Positions 60,489-64,000 of a stretch of 64,000 nt of DNA are shown in pieces. Numbering within the stretch: the stretch's first letter is position 1; every line of letters begins with the position of its first letter. The DNA is from an uncultured Lachnospiraceae bacterium (GTDB taxonomy: Bacteria; Bacillota; Clostridia; Lachnospirales; Lachnospiraceae). The position numbers and the translations under genes are program-made. The stretch spans positions 62,001 through 126,000 of the forward strand of contig CAJUEW010000004.1 in the NCBI GenBank assembly GCA_910585465.1, in the 5' to 3' direction. Below the pieces are notes generated by a model. It worked only from the letters and a program-made list of their open reading frames with translations. It was not told the DNA's origin and made no database searches.

Positions 60489-60734
60489 TTATTTGGTAAT
60501 TCCTGCAATCTTAAACAGTTTACCGACCACCTCTGTCGGCTGCGCACCATTTGCAAGCCATTTTTTCGCCGCTTCTTCGTTAATATTAAACGTACTCGGA
60601 TCGCTGTTCGGATCATAGGTTCCGATTTCCTCGATAAATCTTCCGTCCCGGGGAGATCTGGAGTCAGCTACGACTACTCTATAAAAAGGAGCTTTCTTCT
60701 GACCCATTCTTCTTAATCTGATCTTTACTGCCAT
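60489..60734 (-). CDS. rpsP: 30S ribosomal protein S16
   Basis: An 81-residue 30S assembly protein with the typical opening VKIRLRRMGQKKAPFYRVVV and SRSPRDGRFIEEIGTYDP (about 25-42). It follows ffh by 58 bases and is followed by khpA at 33 bases. Confidence 0.97.
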   Translation of the reverse strand: MAVKIRLRRMGQKKAPFYRVVVADSRSPRDGRFIEEIGTYDPNSDPSTFNINEEAAKKWLANGAQPTEVVGKLFKIAGITK

Positions 60735-60792
60735 TGTTCTTTACCTCCGTAAATATACTTTATCATCTTATTTATATTTGTAAACGAAATGT

Positions 60793-62148
60793 TTAAAACG
60801 GCAATTTGCCGAACATTCCCTTTTTACCCATTTTTCCCTTGCCCATCAGCCCGGGCATCTGTTTCATCATTTTTTTAGACTGCTCAAACTGCTTTACCAG
60901 ACGATTTACCTCGCTGATATCCACGCCCGCGCCTGCCGCTATCCTGCGTTTTCTGGAAGGATTCAGAATATCGGGATTCTGACGTTCCTTGACGGTCATA
61001 GACAAAATAATTGCCTCAATCCTCCCCATCTTCTTCTCGTCCACCGCATCCTCCAGCTGCTTCATCTGTGCTCCGCCCATACCCGGCAGCATGCCCAGCA
61101 GCGTTCCGATTCCGCCCATCTTTTTCATTTGATTCATGCTTTCCAGATAGTCCTCGAAGTCGAACTTATTCTTCTTCATCTTTTCGACCATCTGTCTGGA
61201 TTTTTCCTCATCCAGGGATTCCTGCGCCTTCTCAATCATAGTCAGCACATCGCCCATACCCAGAATCCGGGATGCCATACGATCCGGATAAAACTGCTCC
61301 AGATCGGAGAGCTTCTCTCCCATACCTACGTACAGAATCGGCTTTCCGGTCACTGCACGGATAGAAAGCGCCGCTCCGCCTCTCGTATCACCGTCCAGCT
61401 TCGTTAAAATCACACCGTCGATGCCTACTTTCTCTGAGAAAGCAGTTGCCACATTCACCGCGTCCTGTCCGGTCATGGAATCCACCACCAGAATACTCTG
61501 ACTCACATCCACATTTTCCTTGATCTCAGCCAGCTCATCCATCATCGCTTCATCAATGTGCAGACGGCCCGCAGTATCGAGAATAACAACGCTCATGCCA
61601 TGAGATTTGGCATGCTCTACAGCCGCCTTTGCAATATTTACCGGCTTGTGCTGATCCCCCATGGAAAATACTTCCACGCCCTGCTTCTCGCCGTTTACCT
61701 GAAGCTGCTTAATAGCCGCCGGACGGTATACGTCGCAGGCCGCCAGCAGAACCTTCCGGCCCTTAATCTTGAACTTTCCGGCCAGCTTTGCCGCCGTCGT
61801 CGTTTTACCCGCTCCCTGAAGGCCGGTCATCATAATGATCGTAAGCTGATTGGAGGGCTGAAGCTTAATCTCCGTTGTCTCACTGCCCATCAGACTGACC
61901 ATCTCTTCGTTTACGATCTTGATAACCGTCTGTCCCGGTGTCAGACTTTCCAGCACCTCCGCGCCCACTGCCCTGGCTTCCACTGCCTTGATAAACTGCT
62001 TCACTACTTTAAAGCTGACATCCGCTTCCAGAAGAGCCAGCTTGACCTCTTTTAAAGCTGCCTTTACATCCGCCTCTGTGAGCCTTCCTTTGCCCCGCAG
62101 ATTTCTAAACACATTCTGCAATTTTTCGGATAAACTGTCAAATGCCAT
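60793..62148 (-). CDS. ffh: Signal recognition particle GTPase Ffh (SRP54)
   Basis: A 451-residue SRP core protein that binds hydrophobic signal sequences and targets ribosomes to the membrane. The N domain (1-90) is followed by a G domain with G1 GLQGAGKTTTAAK (about 107-119), G3 DTAGR (about 190) and G4 TKLDG (about 248), and the DTRGGAALS stretch. The methionine-rich M domain (about 325-451) carries the SRP RNA-binding helix with ILNPSRKRRIAAGAG. The tail is Met/Gly/Lys rich. It follows ylxM with no gap. Confidence 0.97.
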   Translation of the reverse strand: MAFDSLSEKLQNVFRNLRGKGRLTEADVKAALKEVKLALLEADVSFKVVKQFIKAVEARAVGAEVLESLTPGQTVIKIVNEEMVSLMGSETTEIKLQPSNQLTIIMMTGLQGAGKTTTAAKLAGKFKIKGRKVLLAACDVYRPAAIKQLQVNGEKQGVEVFSMGDQHKPVNIAKAAVEHAKSHGMSVVILDTAGRLHIDEAMMDELAEIKENVDVSQSILVVDSMTGQDAVNVATAFSEKVGIDGVILTKLDGDTRGGAALSIRAVTGKPILYVGMGEKLSDLEQFYPDRMASRILGMGDVLTMIEKAQESLDEEKSRQMVEKMKKNKFDFEDYLESMNQMKKMGGIGTLLGMLPGMGGAQMKQLEDAVDEKKMGRIEAIILSMTVKERQNPDILNPSRKRRIAAGAGVDISEVNRLVKQFEQSKKMMKQMPGLMGKGKMGKKGMFGKLPF

Positions 62149-62484
62149 CTATAGCCCCTCCAGAATCTCAGCAGAAATCTTCCCGATCTCTTCCATTGAA
62201 GGATTCTCTGCCTGTGCTTTCGCAATCTTCTGAATCCGTCCGACCTGCTCCCGGAGATTTATGAATTTCTCCACAAGATGCAGCTTTTCCTCATATCCTT
62301 CCAGCAGCTTATTGCACCTCTTAATCATATCGTGCACGCCCTGCCGGGTGATACCCAGGTTATCCGCCACCTCACTCAGAGAATAATCATTCAGAATCAC
62401 GTCCTCGTAGACCTGCTTCTGATGTGCGGTCAGCAGCTCTCCGTAAAAATCATACAGAAGCGCCTGTTCCAGAATCCTTTCCAT
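62149..62484 (-). CDS. ylxM: YlxM/UPF0122 putative SRP accessory DNA-binding protein
   Basis: A 111-residue helical protein. I start at 62484 (MERILEQALLYDFYGELLT), the usual N-terminus; further upstream frame lies within the promoter. A sigma-70 region 4-like helix-turn-helix (LSEVADNLGITRQGVHDMIKR, residues about 36-56) is followed by a coiled helix. In streptococci YlxM modulates SRP GTPase activity. It is always next to ffh. Confidence 0.93.
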   Translation of the reverse strand: MERILEQALLYDFYGELLTAHQKQVYEDVILNDYSLSEVADNLGITRQGVHDMIKRCNKLLEGYEEKLHLVEKFINLREQVGRIQKIAKAQAENPSMEEIGKISAEILEGL

Positions 62485-62500
62485 TGCAATCACCTTGGTT

Positions 62501-62529
62501 ATCTTACACGAAAAAAAAATAGATGTCAA
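62501..62529 (-). promoter_or_regulatory. Promoter of ylxM-ffh-rpsP-khpA
   Basis: Perfect -35 TTGACA (62529-62524), 17-bp T-rich spacer, -10 TAAGAT (62506-62501). The -35 is one arm of an inverted repeat TGTCAAG/CTTGACA (62524-62530 and 62539-62545). Confidence 0.82.
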
Positions 62530-62583
62530 GTATTTTTTCTTGACACAAAAAATAATACAAACAACCGTCTGAATGTTTTTTCT

Positions 62584-63426
62584 TTAAATAATGACAATAT
62601 TTTTAAATCCGCAGTCCTTTAAAATATCCGCCAGGCTGTTCAGATAGTTCTGATCAGGCACAGCATAATGGGCATATTCCTTACGCACTCCCATTGGCCG
62701 GAATGCGATCAGCTTCACCCGGAAATCGTGAACTGCCAGATAAGGTGCCAGAAATTTCCCCATTTTACGGATACTCTGTTCCGTGTCATACAGCTCCGGG
62801 ACAATCACTGCCCTTACCTCATATAATTTGGATGTTTCCGCCAGATAGACGGCGTTAGCCAGAACTATATCGTTAGAAGCGCCTGTAACTTCCCTATGCT
62901 CCCCGCAGTCAAAGGCTTTGATGTCCAGCATCACGCCATCCGTTACCTCCATAAGCTCCGGATAGTCTTTAAAAGAAATGGTCCCGTTGCTGTCAATCAA
63001 GGTTGTCAGACCGTCTCTTTTCACAAGCCGGAACAGCTCCGTTAAAAATTCCGGCTGCAGCATACACTCTCCTCCGGAGACAGAGATCCCTCTGATAAAA
63101 GGAATCTGTTTTTTCACTGCCTGATATACTTCCTCCGGGGTCATCTCCTGTGTCCTGGGGGAGCTGTCGTGGGGACAGATATGAATACATGTATCACACT
63201 GCACACATTTGGACGGATCAAAACAAATTTTTCCCCCTTCTTCCCGGGACAGCGCTCCCGCAGGACAATGCTCCGCACAGACACCGCACTCCTTACACAA
63301 TCCCCGTGTTTCCGGATTATGGCAGTATTTACAGTTTATATTACATCCCTGGAAAAACACTGCAGTCCGGTTCCCGGGTCCGTCCACACTGCTGAACGGA
63401 ATGATACGGTTTACAATCGCTTTCAT
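62584..63426 (-). CDS. yjjW: YjjW-type glycyl-radical enzyme activase (radical SAM)
   Basis: A 280-residue radical SAM enzyme that generates the glycyl radical on a partner enzyme. The SAM cluster motif is CNINCKYC (28-35, CxxxCxxC). It is followed by a two-cluster ferredoxin insert with CKECGVCAEHCP (about 44-55) and CVQCDTCIHICP (about 74-85). The SGGE motif is near 115. The layout and spacing match E. coli YjjW. The expected glycyl-radical partner YjjI is not visible in the window. It lies 28 bases after deoB. Confidence 0.88.
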   Translation of the reverse strand: MKAIVNRIIPFSSVDGPGNRTAVFFQGCNINCKYCHNPETRGLCKECGVCAEHCPAGALSREEGGKICFDPSKCVQCDTCIHICPHDSSPRTQEMTPEEVYQAVKKQIPFIRGISVSGGECMLQPEFLTELFRLVKRDGLTTLIDSNGTISFKDYPELMEVTDGVMLDIKAFDCGEHREVTGASNDIVLANAVYLAETSKLYEVRAVIVPELYDTEQSIRKMGKFLAPYLAVHDFRVKLIAFRPMGVRKEYAHYAVPDQNYLNSLADILKDCGFKNIVII

Positions 63427-63454
63427 TAGTTTGATTCCTACTTATATATAACTA

Positions 63455-64000
63455 TTACTTCAGCTCTTTAAGAAGAGAAGCTCCAATGGTATTCTCCGGC
63501 ATGCTCACTCCAAAATTCTCCGCCACCGTCGCGCCGATTACCGCAAAGGTATCTTTCTCCGGCAGTTCTCCTTTTCCTTTCATGGACGGAGAATATGCCA
63601 GAAACGGAACCTGCTCTCTTGTATGATCCGTTCCTGTATACGTCGGATCATTGCCGTGATCTGCAGTGAGGATTAAAAGATCATCCTGTTTTAAGAGCTC
63701 CAGAAGTACACCTAAGTTTTTATCGAATTTTTCAATTTCCCGCGCATAGCCCTCCGGATCTCTTCGGTGGCCCCACAGTGCGTCAAAATCCACCAGATTT
63801 ACAAAACACAGTCCGTGAAAAGCTTCCTTTGCAAGCTCAATGGTCTGCTCCATTCCATGGACAGAGCTTTTGGATTTCAGCGCTTTTGTAATTCCCTCTC
63901 CGTCAAAAATATCTTTAATTTTGCCCACAGAGATCACATCCAGCCCGGCCTCCTTAAGCGCATCCAGCGCAGTTCTTCCGTATGGCTTCAGCGCGTAGTC
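63455..64000 (-). CDS. deoB: Phosphopentomutase (3' part only; gene cut by window)
   Basis: The C-terminal 181 residues of a DeoB protein; the N-terminus lies beyond the right edge. It interconverts ribose-1-phosphate (or deoxyribose-1-phosphate) with the 5-phosphate in nucleoside breakdown. Clear landmarks are DYALKPYGRTALDALKEAG at the visible start, VNLVDFDALWGHRRDPEGY, and the metal-binding LTADHGNDPTYTGTDHTREQVP (given in two pieces: LTADHGNDP and GTDHTREQVP). No start codon can be given. Confidence 0.95.
   Translation of the reverse strand, partial: DYALKPYGRTALDALKEAGLDVISVGKIKDIFDGEGITKALKSKSSVHGMEQTIELAKEAFHGLCFVNLVDFDALWGHRRDPEGYAREIEKFDKNLGVLLELLKQDDLLILTADHGNDPTYTGTDHTREQVPFLAYSPSMKGKGELPEKDTFAVIGATVAENFGVSMPENTIGASLLKELK

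Noticed and set aside
62524..62545. Inverted repeat TGTCAAG/CTTGACA upstream of ylxM as an operator
   Set aside because: One arm is simply the -35 box and the other may be chance in an A/T-rich stretch; no second copy is seen.
1..64000. CRISPR arrays, tRNA or rRNA genes, insertion sequences, phage or toxin-antitoxin modules
   Set aside because: No regularly spaced repeats, cloverleaf sequences, transposase or integrase motifs, or small paired toxin-like genes were found in any gap.

Overview
The window reads as a chromosomal segment of a spore-forming, anaerobic, low-to-mid-GC Firmicute, most likely a gut Lachnospiraceae (Clostridia). The evidence is the NfnAB electron-bifurcating pair, ATP-type PEP carboxykinase, T-box control of pheST and leuA, the Clostridia-type order radical SAM/DUF512-der-plsY-gpsA, SpoIID-, SleB- and CotH-type proteins, and iron-sulfur/radical enzymes. 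The genus cannot be fixed from the sequence. Most genes lie on the minus strand. I see no tRNA, rRNA, CRISPR array, insertion sequence or prophage.

Layout. 1-9 kb: rlmH (cut by the window edge), a plus-strand pair (zinc-ribbon membrane protein and RsuA-type pseudouridine synthase), nfnB-nfnA, a zinc-ribbon protein with chitobiase-C-like domains, ftsK, an unusual HPr and udk. 9.2-11.2 kb: a chemoreceptor. 11.3-22.8 kb: an 11-gene minus-strand catabolic operon and a divergent LacI regulator. The operon holds a TRAP transporter, three TIM-barrel epimerases, a Gfo/Idh dehydrogenase, a Zn alcohol dehydrogenase, a cupin, a SIS isomerase and a ROK kinase. Palindromic operators lie in the gap between operon and regulator. 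22.9-29.5 kb: pheS-pheT-cotH-queA behind a T-box. 29.5-36.8 kb: a BrkB-family protein, a SpoIID-like protein, 6S RNA, pckA, thrC and a SleB-like hydrolase. 37-44 kb: leuA (T-box), an acyltransferase with a polytopic GT-C-like protein, then ilvC and ilvN. 44-51 kb: a second CotH, a homocysteine methyltransferase-like protein, gpsA, plsY, der and a DUF512 radical SAM protein. 51-54 kb: prs facing nagA-nagB. 54-62.5 kb: the housekeeping run ylxM-ffh-rpsP-khpA, rimM-trmD-rplS, two signal peptidase genes, rbgA, rnhB, yraN and pgeF. 62.6-64 kb: a YjjW-type glycyl-radical activase next to deoB (cut by the window edge).

How the genes work together. The TRAP cluster looks like a self-contained import-and-catabolism unit for a carboxylated or otherwise unusual sugar: a binding protein with the family arginine, kinase, isomerase, epimerases and two NAD-dependent oxidoreductases, all under one LacI repressor. 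The translation and secretion block shows tight overlaps (TGATG, TAATG). It contains one canonical signal peptidase I and one paralogue in which both catalytic residues are replaced. Branched-chain and aromatic amino-acid supply is wired to tRNA charging by two T-boxes; the phenylalanine one apparently also governs a CotH kinase-like gene and queA.

Start codons were moved from the longest reading frame where a ribosome binding site or promoter decided the matter. All database-type statements are recognition from memory, not searches.
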